From: Halichondria panicea
Taxonomy: Eukaryota > Porifera > Demospongiae > Suberitida > Halichondriidae
Assembly (NCBI RefSeq): GCF_963675165.1
Contig: NC_087385.1
Span: 4,636,412 to 4,700,411 of the forward strand
Direction: 5' to 3'
DNA length: 64,000 bases
Shown here: positions 20,822 through 32,344 of the stretch, piece by piece
Position numbering within the stretch: position 1 is the first letter of the stretch
Layout: each line of letters starts with the position of its first letter
Made by a program: the position numbers and the translations under genes
Notes under the pieces: generated by a model
What the model was told of the DNA's origin: nothing
Database searches by the model: none
The model's input: only the letters and a program-made list of their open reading frames with translations

Positions 20822-21347
20822 ATGGAATCAGGTGAATATATTGCAGTATTCTCTACTTTTTCTCATCACCCATGCATCTGCAGGTCAAACTGGAGCAAGA
20901 TTCCCAAAACCAAAATTAATGTTGCGAATGTTTGCTTCGCATCGATATTTAGTGGGTTCATTACAGGGAAAGAAGACCACTATTATATCCTGTCTCTGCG
21001 TACCTTGCTCTTTGCATGCTTTCTCTTTTTTGCTTGGCCAGGAATTCTGTTAAGTGTAGCTGCTCTCATCAATGCTAAAAAGGTACACCATTCATACCCA
21101 AGATTCGCAAATAATCAGGCATGAGGAAACCAGTATTGTGATGTACATTGACACATAGCAAAATATCGTGCAGGCTCAAGAACTGGACATTGAAGGCAAT
21201 AAAACTGAGGCTGAGAGAAAGGCTTCTCTGGCTCGGAATCTCAACATTGCATCCTACATCACCACTGTAGTGTATTTCGTATTGGTGTCAACAATACTCC
21301 CAGTGGCTATTTACTTCGGAATCGTATACGGTTACATCATAGATTGA
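20822..21347 (+). CDS. CD225/dispanin subfamily A, copy 6; open only with mini-intron retained
   Basis: Exon 1 (20822-20831), the 52 bp mini-intron and exon 2 are recognisable, and exon 3 (21174-21347) is intact, ending GYIID. A 5-base insertion in exon 2 (CCAAAATTAATGTTGCG) puts the normally spliced message out of frame. If the 52 bp are retained, 52+5 is a multiple of three and one frame runs from MESGEYIAVF through the membrane segment LLFACFLFFAWPGILLSVAA to AKK. Joined to exon 3 this gives a full CD225 protein with a different N-terminus. Either intron retention is used or the copy is becoming a pseudogene. AATAAA lies near 21,431. Confidence 0.55.
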
Positions 21348-21625
21348 AGAATCTATGGTTACATGTAGCTACAATAAGGACATACGCCTGAGGCTATAGG
21401 TACAATGTATATACATGCAGCTGATTTAGAAATAAAGAACACCGACACTAGTTAGTGCACACTAGATGCATTTGTACCGATATTTCATACAATAAAACAT
21501 CAGATTGCAAAGTTTATTTAATAACTGGAGTGCCTGTACACTCCAGATTGCTCTCAAGAGAATAAATTAAGAGATGTAATCATTAGAGCATAGCAAAAAC
21601 AATAGCTTGTTCTTACAATTTATGT

Positions 21626-21729
21626 GGACATTGAAGGCAACACAGCTGAGGCCGAGAAAAAGGCTGCTCTGGCCAAGAAACTCAACATTGCAACCTACAT
21701 CACCTTGATCCACAGTGTATTGTTTTGAT
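21626..21729 (+). pseudogene. Orphan B-type exon 3 fragment
   Basis: The codons DIEGNTAEAEKKAALAKKLN are clear but lack an acceptor and the preceding exons. The reading frame ends within the second membrane segment. It is the last recognisable piece of the array. Confidence 0.7.
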
Positions 21730-21837
21730 CATAGGATTCATGCTATGTGTGTTTTTACTGTTTTATATCTTGACAAATGTTACCAAATTATGCCACACGG
21801 CTACGTGACTGACACGAAAAGGACTCACTGTACGACT

Positions 21838-21843
21838 TTTATT
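21838..21843 (-). terminator. Possible polyadenylation signal for a short TPP2 transcript
   Basis: AATAAA on the minus strand lies about 35 bases after an in-frame TAA (21880-21878) that is reached if the last TPP2 exon is not spliced. It could end a catalytic-domain-only transcript. Confidence 0.35.
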
Positions 21844-21877
21844 ACACACACACTTGTTACCTTGAACTGTAGCTACC

Positions 21878-24800
21878 TTATGTACGACTGACCTGTATGA
21901 CTCCGTGTCCTATTGAGAAAGGGGGGTGTGCTCCAAGGGGCGTGGCACTGCTCTCGAGGGCTCGTTTGATGGACGCTGGATAGTAAGGAATATCTTGAGA
22001 CTTGAGAGCTGACAACATCAAAGCTGCAATGGAGGGAGAGTATCACAATTCTTAGTAGTACACAAGGGACGATAATTAACATAGAACACTGCTAATGGTA
22101 CATGTAAATTACGGAAGTTTAATCTTCAAGTCGTATTTACGTGGAGTATGTAAATCAGCATGTATAGCACTATATCGTATAGTGGGTAATTTTCGTGGTG
22201 TAAAAATTCATGACTTTATTGCTTGCACTGCATTGCATGCGTTCCGGTAAGCCACGCCTACGTTTTTGTGAGGAACATTTTCGTGGAGGTCACAGCTTGC
22301 CCACAAAAATTAACGAATATTTACCCCATGAAAATTACCCGCTATACAGTACCAGATACACAAAGCTCTACAATCTCTACATTCATGTTAAAGTAGGCCT
22401 TTACATGTACAACAGAATAATGGGGTTTTACCAAAAGAGGGAAAGGTACTACAATAAGAACTCTACAGATTCTGTCGCTCACCGACACAGCCACAGGCAT
22501 TGGGAGAAGACATTGAAGTTCCGTTCATTAGTTGACGGCTCTGGTGGGTCCATGTGGGTACAGAGGTCACTGCCCCACCCGGAGCTGTGATGGACACACC
22601 CAGATCACCATCCGTCCTGCGCAGAGGGGAAAGGAGACGGATTGATATAATATTTTTATAGCAACATATCTGTACTCACGCTGGTCCCCTTGACGACCAG
22701 GTGTACGGCTGTCCGGGCTTGCGGTTAGTAAGAGAGTACTCTCCCTCCATCATGTCCGGAGACACAAATGCACCAACTCCTACAATATCACATAGAGGGG
22801 GAAGTGGGTTCGTGTTAAAGTTATGGCTTCACCACATAAAGAAAATTCCTTCCCTTTCCCCTTTAGCTTTATGCTTTACCAAGGCTGCATTGAGGGGGGG
22901 GGCGAGGGGGGTAATTCGCCCCACCTGGGCACAGTTTCACCCCCCTAGGATCTGGAAGATTCATTTGTACTGCTATAATTCTAATGACTTCGCCCCTCCT
23001 ACATTTTTAAATTTTCCAATTTGCCCCCCCCCCTGATCCAAAATCCTGAATGCAGCCCTGTTTACCCAGGAATTTATAAAAAAACTCTTGGCTTAACTGG
23101 TAGACAAAACTGTTACACACCATTTAGGGTATCAAACCCCTTCAAAGAGACAGAAAAAACCTTCTCACCCACTAAAAACCTCTAAAGTGTAACCATATTG
23201 AATGGCAGTCCCTCACCTATGATAGAGGAGGTGTTCCCACCGGGACAGCCGACCGTAGAAAGGGCGGGGCCATTGTTACCAGCACTGGACACAAACACAA
23301 TGTTATACTTGTCACACAGCTCAGAGAACCGCTCCACGACAGCACTGAAAGAGGGAAGTGAAACAATGACAAGACAGTACGCACACATGTACAGTATGAA
23401 CAGTGCACTTAGTATTTTGTCTGTACATGTAGATACATTGATAGCAACACCGTATGCACTGTATATGACACACTCACCCTTTGTTGGTCCAATGTGAAGA
23501 CTCTCCATAGCTAAAGTTGATAAGATCCACCTTTTGCTTCACGGCCTCGATACTCTGAATGACATATTACATGTATTAATAGCTTACGGGCACAAACAAT
23601 CATCCTGCTATAATAATTATGAGTAACTCACGGCTCTAATGAGTGAGGTGGCAGTCTCCATGGTAGCCAGTCGAGTGTCTCCTATCTTGATGGAGATTAG
23701 CTGAGCTCCTGGAGCAACTCCATTCTGCTCCGGTTTATCAGGGAAGTTGGCAGCTGCTATTGATGCCACGTGGGTGCCATGGGAACCTATGTATGGGTGT
23801 CAGACACTCGTTAAGTATTATAATATTGGCCTTAGGCTGTTCACACTTGTGTGAGGTTACTTTGAGGGTGTGGGAGGTCGCAGTAATAGCCAAACCACTG
23901 TGTGTGTGTATGGGCTTACCTCCAGTGGTGACAATGGACAGGATATTCCCATCATCGTAGACATTGACAGAATAGTTCAGATTGTCTGTGAAATTAATTA
24001 ACACAATAGGCCATGGTTTGTTGCATGTACAGAAGTACATACCAAGTTTTCCGAAGGTTGTAAACTGTCCGCTCTCCTTGAACGGCTTGAGCAGGGTACA
24101 CGACCCCAGGTCTCCCGTCAGACTGGTGTCCACCACGGCACTAGAGGAGGGGAAGGAACAGTTAGGGCATAATGCATCAATTAAGGAACAGGGAATAATA
24201 GGTCTAGTAAAAATGTATCAAAGCTCGAACCATACTAAGACTATGTCACTTGAGCTAGGTACAATAATATTTAAGGGGACACAATTCTCATGCCTCAACA
24301 ATGAAGCTGTAGAAGTGAATATGTACAATCATGTACGGAGCCGGCCACTCAGAAGCACCTCCTCACCTGTACGAACGTCCATCATGGAACACCACACAGT
24401 CATACACTGGTCCTCCCAGAGTGCAGTTCTTCTTGAGAGAGTTGAGGAGGTCCACCTTACTGTGCAGGTTCTCACGTTCCAGTCTCTCTTCCTGTAAGCA
24501 ATGACATTAACTAAGTTCTGTAGGAAAGCTCAAATCAAGCCCTTTCAACTCATAGCTAGTGGCAAACAAACTCACACTCGATTAATAGCCAACGGTTTTG
24601 GGAGCTTGTCCATAACCCCAGGAATATACAAATAGCCCATACAGTATTATGTGAATCAATGAACGATGCTACTCACCAATGTCCTCTCTGAAGCGTTTGG
24701 GTGTTTCTTGTCAAACTGTGCCAGCTCTTCTACAGCCTGTGCAATCAGTGGAGAGTGTCTGGGCTCCCATTCCTTCCTCATGTGAGTCGACTGCATGCAA

Positions 24801-26081
24801 TCAAAACAGTAAGTATCAATATTGTGCATAGAAGGAAACTAAACTTTATGGAATATTTTACCTGTACGCAAAAGTTTAGGATGCCCGTTGTTTATATAGG
24901 ACTTAACTGACCTGAATGCGAGATTTTGGTGCACTAGGGAACAGCTCAAATGCAGCTTTGATTCCAACGTGCCACTCTCCAGAGGGGTTGTTCCAATCGT
25001 CAGGAATGGTCAACTGTCGTCCCGTTAGTCCCTCAATCACTCTACCCCTCTCACTACGAGTCTTGCAGATGGTGGAGGTGTCCACATCACCACTACCAGT
25101 AGTGTCCACAAGATCAACCAGCTTACGCTCACCCGTAGTCGTCACCTATGAAACCATACAACCATGATTTAAAATTAAACACACACGTCTACTTTATAAG
25201 TAACAAATTATCAACACACCTACCATAAACGTCCTAATGATAAAACCAGCCTCGGTTAGGACGCCCTCTTTTATAACCCTATATACTACCGTATTCACCC
25301 GAATTACCGGGACACTCTATTCTAAGGGACACTTCGGAATTACGTAATTTTTTTCATTCTATATTAAGGAACAACAGGAAATGTAAATATTTTTAGACGT
25401 CCCGATCTAATTAGAACGAAAAAGAGCATGTTAGCTCGATAGAGACTCAAAACTCTTAGAAACTCTCTGGATTCTACTCTCTGGCACCGTAATATGTCAC
25501 TGACGGTTGAAGACACCTTTGTAGACATGGAACCCGCGTACACAGCTTCTAAACTGCACGAAAGACATTTTAGCTGCAGAGTTAGCCTCGGCCTGGAATC
25601 GAGGCCGTGTACGTACCTTAATGGGGAAATATTCGTTCTAATTACTACGGGACACTCTAATACAAGGGACACTTCGACTTTAACGTAATCTATTCCAAGG
25701 GACACTGCAAGCCGTAATTATTTTTTTGTGTCCCGGTAATTCGGGTGAATACGGTACCATATAAAATCAATTTTTTTCATACATTGTTTCTAGAAAAATA
25801 ATTATTTTTTACTGGTGCTAGACTATAAATTAGAACGATTACGGTAATTTCAACACACACACACACACACACAGATATATCCGATCGCCTTCTTTAATAT
25901 ACATGGTTGGACTTGCCTGTAGCCCAGGGGCACCAGGGTCCACCCCTGTGTCCAGGATGGCAATGATCACCCCACGGCCATCGTGTTCAGGGTTCTTGCT
26001 CAGAAACCTTTCAGCACCAGTCTCTCGTTTGGGGACCAGACTAGAGTAGGGGAAGGGATCTTGTACCATCTCTTCAGACAT
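21878..26081 (-). CDS. TPP2: Tripeptidyl peptidase II, protease half (12 exons visible)
   Basis: TPP2 is a giant cytosolic subtilisin-type exopeptidase that trims tripeptides from peptides released by the proteasome. Exons on the minus strand: 26081-25917, 25145-24912, 24790-24677, 24491-24367, 24140-24043, 23985-23920, 23786-23632, 23554-23478, 23344-23217, 22779-22680, 22616-22483 and 22023-21893, giving 509 residues in one frame. Catalytic Asp ([10 protein letters not shown]), His (SHGTHVA), oxyanion Asn (SSAGNNGP) and Ser ([10 protein letters not shown]) are all present. After GHGVIQ the remaining roughly 740 residues usual for the family are not visible; dispanin sequence follows within 170 bp. 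Reading through the last donor adds VSRT and a stop. The first intron uses a GC donor (CAG|GCAAGT). Confidence 0.92.
22175..22349. mobile_element. 175 bp MITE in a TPP2 intron
   Basis: GTATAGTGGGTAATTTTCGTGG is matched in inverse by TGAAAATTACCCGCTATACAG, with TA on both sides. The ends resemble those of the 6135-6368 element (CGTATAGCG...), suggesting related families. Confidence 0.7.
22880..23060. mobile_element. 181 bp inverted-repeat element in a TPP2 intron
   Basis: CAAGGCTGCATTGAGGGGGG is matched in inverse by a right end reading CAGGGCTGCATTCAGGATTT on the other strand. TTTAC is duplicated directly at both borders (22875-22879, 23061-23065). Size and ends suggest a hAT-like MITE, although the visible target duplication is shorter than the usual 8 bp. 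Confidence 0.55.
25289..25754. mobile_element. 466 bp MITE in the first TPP2 intron
   Basis: CCGTATTCACCCGAATTACC at the left and GGTAATTCGGGTGAATACGG at the right are exact inverses flanked by TA. GGGACAC motifs and sequences near both ends also pair. No transposase is encoded. Confidence 0.85.
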
Positions 26082-26634
26082 TCTGGATTGATCACTACAG
26101 ACAAGACTCGGACTAAAGAGGACCTCTTAACTTATGGCATAGAATTTGGTGAGGGACTAGGGGGAAATCCCTAAATGTAGCCAAATGTAGACTAGTCAGC
26201 AGGAATATCATGGGAAAGCCCCTTAAGTTGGGCGGGGAGTGGCTTTGTGACAGACTTATTGAGCATGCGCAGTCTGGTTTTCGCGGAGAAAGGTAGGAAC
26301 AAGGCTGGCTGGCTGGCTGTGAACTTCTTTGATTGGCTGGATTAGTACCGAGTGTATCTTCTAAGCACAAAGGTACTGACTCTAAGATGTATATGAATGT
26401 AATAGCTTTAAATATATCATAGTAGACGTCTACCAACTCCTGTCATAATGCATTTAGAATCTAGCTAGTCTAAGACTTAGTAGTCATGTCATGTTGTTTC
26501 ACACATCTCATCTATTTATTAACACACACACACAAGGTGCGGGTATACAATCTTCCACACTAGCAGTACAAGACAACAGTGAACAGACACGGAATACACA
26601 CCTACCCGCTACGTTTGTGGTGTCAATACTTCCA
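26082..26634. promoter_or_regulatory. Head-to-head promoter region of TPP2 and TFDP
   Basis: 553 bp separate the two start codons. The region holds GGGCGGGG (26230-26237, GC box-like), GAGCATGCGCAG (26261-26272, NRF1-like palindrome core) and TTTTCGCGG (26278-26286, E2F-like). No TATA box is evident. Assignment of these motifs is by eye. Confidence 0.5.
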
Positions 26635-29600
26635 ATGGCCACACCCACAGGTAAGTAAACAGCTAGCCATGACAATGTGTCACAAGTTATTCTATTGGCT
26701 CGTCTATGTCCACGTCCTAGCTTACTATCGTTAGCGTACATGTACACGTGTGCGTTAAACTATACCTGTATACTATTACTGTGACTAACTGTATAGGGAA
26801 ATCTTATTATGCGAAATTTGATCAAAGTGTTCACCACCTTACTGGCATTTTGTGGAAACCACTTTGTATATCTATAGCATTGCACACCCATAGATGGCCT
26901 TCCTGAGGTTGTGGGAAGTTAGTCCGTACTGTGTTTGTGTGTATCTCGTTTATATGATGCGTGATTGACTGAGCTCATTTCTCTCTCCCCTTTCAGCTAT
27001 TACCAACTCACCTGTGAGAGCAACTGTAAGTGTGTCACTGTGTAATGATGTGTGCTGTGTACTGTATATATAACTCATGATCTGTGCTTGTGTATGCATT
27101 AGGAGTTAGGTGTTGGCATTTTTGAGGTTCCACTTACTAATGTGTAGATTGCAAATGTATAGGCGTGTCTTTTATCAATTTATCCTGTAGGCTTCTCCAG
27201 TGAAGAATGGGGGAGCCTCTAACCTCCAGTCCTTTTTACAGAGTGGACAACTATCAGGTACAGTACTGTTGCTACCTACTGAATTTTTATCAGCAGAAAA
27301 TGTCTTATTCTAATCACAAAAACTTCATTGCGTTATTTTACTGCAGGAGATCTGAAGAACCTAGTGTCCCTCCTTGGTTCCCAGTCTAGCAGTGGAATCA
27401 CATTGGAGCAGGTTAGCCAACACATGACATCACAGTACATGTACTTGGAATGTGTCCCATTGTACCCCCTTGTAAATCAACCGTGAATATACTTATTGTA
27501 CTGTACACAAGCTCTGATTGTGCTTCTGTTTCCTCTACAGTTGCTCTCACCCTCCTCCTTGTCTGGTCGACAGGCCACACCTACTAGCAACGCCCCTATT
27601 ACACCCCAGAGTACCTTGCAATGGAGTACGGGTAGGAAACGAGGCCGGAACACAAGTGACACGTCCGTGCACCTCAAGAGACGAAGGGTGGCTGCCAAAC
27701 AGTCAGCTGACAAACAACAAGGGAAGGGACTGAGGCACTTCTCTCAGAGAGTGTGTGAGAAAGTCAGGGAGAAAGGAAACACTACGTACAATGAGGTTGG
27801 CTGCATGTACAGTCATTATAATTATTTGTCATGTGTTATGGTGTGGTTTAATTGTGTATCAACATAGATTCCGTATCATTACACGTGTATGTTTTCTGTC
27901 CAGGTGGCAGATGAACTGGTGAAGGAGCTCTCAGAGTCTGAATCAGCCAATGGCTCTGATATGGTAGATCATTTTATCAGTGACCTTGGTTTCTATTGAT
28001 GTTAACTTTTCTCACGCAGTCGATAGACCAAAAGAACATTCGGCGACGAGTGTACGATGCCCTCAACGTCCTTATGGCCATGAACATCATCTCCAAGGAG
28101 AAGAAAGACATTAGGTGGATTGGACTGCCCACTAACTCTGCTCAAGAGTGTCAGCATGTCGAGGTCAGTCTGCATGTACACCAATAATTATAGTACAGGT
28201 GTGGTTTTACATGTAGGTACAATTTTGCTTATGTTTATTCACTGTACCGTACCATGTACTTGTCTTGTAGATAAACTGATAATTGTGTCCAAGGCTTTTT
28301 ATCAGCTTCCATCCCATACTGCAGGAGGAACTTGCCAAAGTTGAGAAGAGAGTGGCAGACAAACGGAGCCAAGTTGAGAGCCTCCTGATACAGATACTTT
28401 CGTTTAAGAATCTGATGAAGCGTAATCGTGAGCGTGTGACGTCTTTGGGAGGGCTTGCTCAAAACTCGTCTATCTCTCTCCCCTTTATCCTAGCCAATAC
28501 TAGCAAGAAGACCACCATCGACTGCTCTATCTCCAGTGACAAGTGAGTGGGATGAGTGTGTAGCTCAGTTTAGTGTGTACGACGAACATACATTATCAAT
28601 GCATGTACAATAGAACGTACCTGCTAGTATGGGATGTGTGTTTCTCGTAATAATTTGCTATGTTCAATTGTTGGGTGATATTGTAAAACTTAACAGTGTT
28701 TATGCATGGACTCTCTTTGCCAGCACATTAATTAACGGCACATTAATTATCGGACTGTAATTATGACTACATGTGTTATCAAGAGAGTCAAGGAAACCGG
28801 CCAAGTATTGTTTTTTGCCTCACAGGTCAGAGTATGTGTTCAGCTTTGACAATGCTTTTGAGCTGCACAATGACATAGAGGTGCTCAAAAAGATGGGACT
28901 GGACTGTGGTCTCCACTCTGGCACCCCAACTGAGGAGGAAGTCAAGAGGGCCAAGGCTATTCTTCCCAAGGCCTTTGAGTCAACTCTAGACGGTGAGTGT
29001 GACATATACATTATATTCCAAGTTAAGCCTAGTTTCTAGTGTAGCAGTGAAATTTATTAAAAGTGCGGCTCTAAAAAACCTCAGTTACTGGTTTACTGTA
29101 TGACAGATTTTCTCTATAATTTATGCAGATATTGTTTCCAGTAAGAGGGAAGCTGCTGCAGTTCCTGCTACCCCCATATCTACCCCGGACACCATTCCTG
29201 CAGTATCCCCCTTAACCCCTCAAAGCATCGCCAACTCTCCACTCGTACGAGAACAACTGATGTCCGCTCTCAGTCAAACCCTTCGCTCCAGCTCCAGTAG
29301 TCCAGCCATTAAACCCTCTTCCCCTGTGATAGTACCCTTGACTCCCATGAGTGGCATCCCCTCCCCCCAAGCAGTCACAGCCCTTGTAACAAGTGTCATG
29401 CGAGGTACCAAAGTCCCAATTTCCAAATCCCCAGGTGTCTCTGCTAAAGCTCTACTACACAGTCATTGCCCCTCCTCTCAACCACCAGTCCCTGCCTCTC
29501 CTCTGGTCAAGTCTGCTGCTAATGTTGCCCAGACCCAAAGTCAGTCGCCAATTACTGCCAAATCAGAAACTAGCTTGCAAGCAACAAGGGTGGTGAATGT

Positions 29601-29769
29601 CTCCAAGCTCTCCTCCCCTCAACACTGTATCACATCTCTTCTACAACAGTTGCAACAAAATGCCTCTCTGTCCAAACTCATATCCACGGCAGCCAGCAGC
29701 AGTGCTTCTAGACAACTGTTCACCAACTCAGCACAGAAGAAATCTTCAGACCCTAGTACAAGCAAGTAG
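26635..29769 (+). CDS. TFDP: DP family transcription factor (E2F dimerisation partner)
   Basis: Ten coding exons: 26635-26650, 26997-27025, 27191-27257, 27347-27411, 27541-27795, 27904-27963, 28020-28163, 28325-28542, 28826-28992 and 29129-29769, giving 553 residues. DP proteins pair with E2F to bind cell-cycle promoters in the nucleus. A basic stretch (HLKRRR) precedes the winged-helix DNA-binding domain at about residues 120-205 ([15 protein letters not shown], then [20 protein letters not shown] and WIGLP). A heptad-rich dimerisation region follows (about 213-285), then the marked-box-like region with [10 protein letters not shown] (to about 341). The tail (342-553) is Ser/Pro/Thr-rich. 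The [11 protein letters not shown] motif is the E2F/DP signature, and the surrounding NIISKEKK is DP-specific. The start ATG in a 16-base first exon is inferred from frame. Confidence 0.93.
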
Positions 29770-30244
29770 TGACTCTAACAACATGCTGGAAGTTGAGTAC
29801 AAAATGGAATTTGAACAATTACAAGAGAGCATAAACGAGTATTTTGTTACATAAAAACACTGGTTGTCTATACTAGGACTGTATCTTTGTATATTTATGT
29901 ATGTGTCAGTCAAACACATATGCAGCACAGATTTTCTTAGCATCTGGTATGCATTCAGCACTCTATGTCACATTAAAGGCTCATTTTCATTGTGTGCAGA
30001 TTTTTTGTGTTCAATGGTAGTCTAATTGAATATTATTTGTGAGGTGTGATGATTGTTCAGGCATGACCACATTATTATTTTATTATCACAGCAAAAAAAT
30101 TGGGAAGTTGCAAATCCGCGGCTTGACCCTGAATCAAAATATTAACACAATGAGGGACTCTCCCTACTATAATGCAGGTTACGCCTTCAATGGACACAAC
30201 TTCTATGATCTAAACTCCTAGATCCTGTGCAGCACTGAGAGAAG
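29770..30244. other. Intergenic, TFDP 3' side to the NDK-like gene
   Basis: Contains the likely TFDP 3' UTR (ACATTAAAGG near 29,970) and the short upstream region of the next gene. No other feature is seen. Confidence 0.5.
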
Positions 30245-32309
30245 ATGGAGAACCTTCTGGAAAACCTGCCAGACTTGAGCTTTGCATCAGATGAGGTAGA
30301 ATTAGCTAACCTACTAGACTACTTTTAGCTAGAAGTTGACAATGATTATCGTATCAGTCACAATACATAAACAGGCTAATTATATTATACATCTTGCAGA
30401 ATTCGGATGATGCTGACGAGAGTAGTGGTGATCAATCGTCAGCCATATTTAGTCGTTCTGCACATCTCAAATCGCTTGGTGTGGAGCTAGTCAATCCTGC
30501 AGTGGACACCCCCTCTCCAGAAGTACTAAACAACATTACCAAATTTGAGGACAACATTTTTACGAAAGATACAGACATTTTAGGGAAAGACAACAGTTTA
30601 TCGGTTCTCGAGAAAGAAGCATTTGCAAGAAAAGAGGCGAATAGCTCTAAAGAGATTGACTGGTGCAAGTTCAAATCAGAATTCTCTGAATCCCTACAAG
30701 CATCTGAAGAGAAAATAGTGTCAGAGGATGGAAACATACCTGTTCATGATTTCAAGCAGCAGCTACTACTCAATGCCATCCTTTCAATGCACAGCGACAC
30801 TGGAGCTCACCAAGAAAGTTTGGAAGATGCCACCATTAGTGTTGAGACACCCAAGTCTCCTTTAAAACTGCGAAGAAGATTACTATCAATGAATTCACTC
30901 GAGACGATACACGAAAATGAGCTTGACAAACTGCTGGAGTCTGATACTCTATTGTCTCACAGTCAGCCCACTGTTGCTATAGGGGATGGTCAGCTAGTGG
31001 CACCACCTGCCCTGAGGCTGGTTTGGGAGAAAGAAGACACTGGACAGCTAATGAAAGAATTGGAGAAGTTAACTATAACCAAGGCTGCCGAGGCCACCCA
31101 AAGTGAATCAAAACACACTAGTGGTTGGAGAAACCCCAGCAATGGTAAACATGTGATGTTTATGTGTGTGTATGTGTACGTGTATTTATATTGTACATCC
31201 TTTAAAGTGCGGGTATTTGTCACACTCTATTGACTTTACCTTGTCTCTGATAATAGAACTATGCAGTTCAACACGGGCTTTGAATGGCAACAAAGACAAT
31301 GGGCCAATATTCCTCGACCTACGACCAGGTCCTGCAAAAGAAACAAAAGCTGTTGAGCGGAATGACAGGTGTGTCTAATGTTATTGTTGTTTGTTGCTTC
31401 ATTTTAAACTTTCCACTATACAAAATAATATAGGCTATACTCTCATTTACTTCAGATCTACTTCTGATGATGATGAAAGTGATGATCCCTACGCTTGGAT
31501 AGCTCAGCGGAGACACATCAAAAGCACCCTCCACACCTCTCACCCTTTCTCTCCACTAGCCACACAACCTTCTGTCAAAAAGGCTGAACTGTCTCCATTA
31601 GAACTGAAAGTTGAGAAGTCGAATGCCCAAACTTCACCAACTAAAACATCAACAAAAGACAATGGAATTCCCATATCAAATGCCATCAGATCTGAGCCTA
31701 TCAACACTCCAGCAATCGCTCCCTTTAAGTACTCAAATTGCCACCCCGCTGACTTCAAACGACAAAGAAACTCCAGCTCCTTGACACTTTCGTCAAGTCT
31801 CTCTGATGGTGAAGCCAACATTTTCGAGATGCCAGGCGCAAATAAAGGTGAATCACCATCTGCCAGTCCTACAAAAGCCTCTCTTGCAACCTCTCCCACA
31901 AAAGCCAAGAAATCAAAGAATCAGGCAAAGAAATCAAAAAAATCTCGAAAGAAGGACAAAGACACGACTTCTGTTAAAAAAGATTCTTCTAAATCATCAC
32001 AGCGAAAACTTGCGAGAGCTTTGGTACTGCAGAGGATTCGAAATGACAGTCTTACAACTAGCAGTGATGAGGAACATTGTCTGACACCCACGGACACAGA
32101 GAGTAGCAAGCTGTCAAGTTCTGTGTCCAGTTGTGATGGTCTAGCCTGTCAGGGAAGTGAAGAAGACTTTCTGGTAGAAATGGACACTGGACAACTTAAA
32201 CAACGACTGCAAAAGATCATTCAGGCCAAGAAACCACCAGTTTTGTTTGTTACACCGGCAACCAACACAGTTTTCCATGAGGTGAGAGTTTTTATTTTTA
32301 TTTTCCGTC

Positions 32310-32344
<35 letters not shown>

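Noticed and set aside
22210..23036. Plus-strand open frames over TPP2 introns and exons
   Set aside because: The minus strand carries clear TPP2 exons with splice sites; the plus frames are shadows and MITE sequence.
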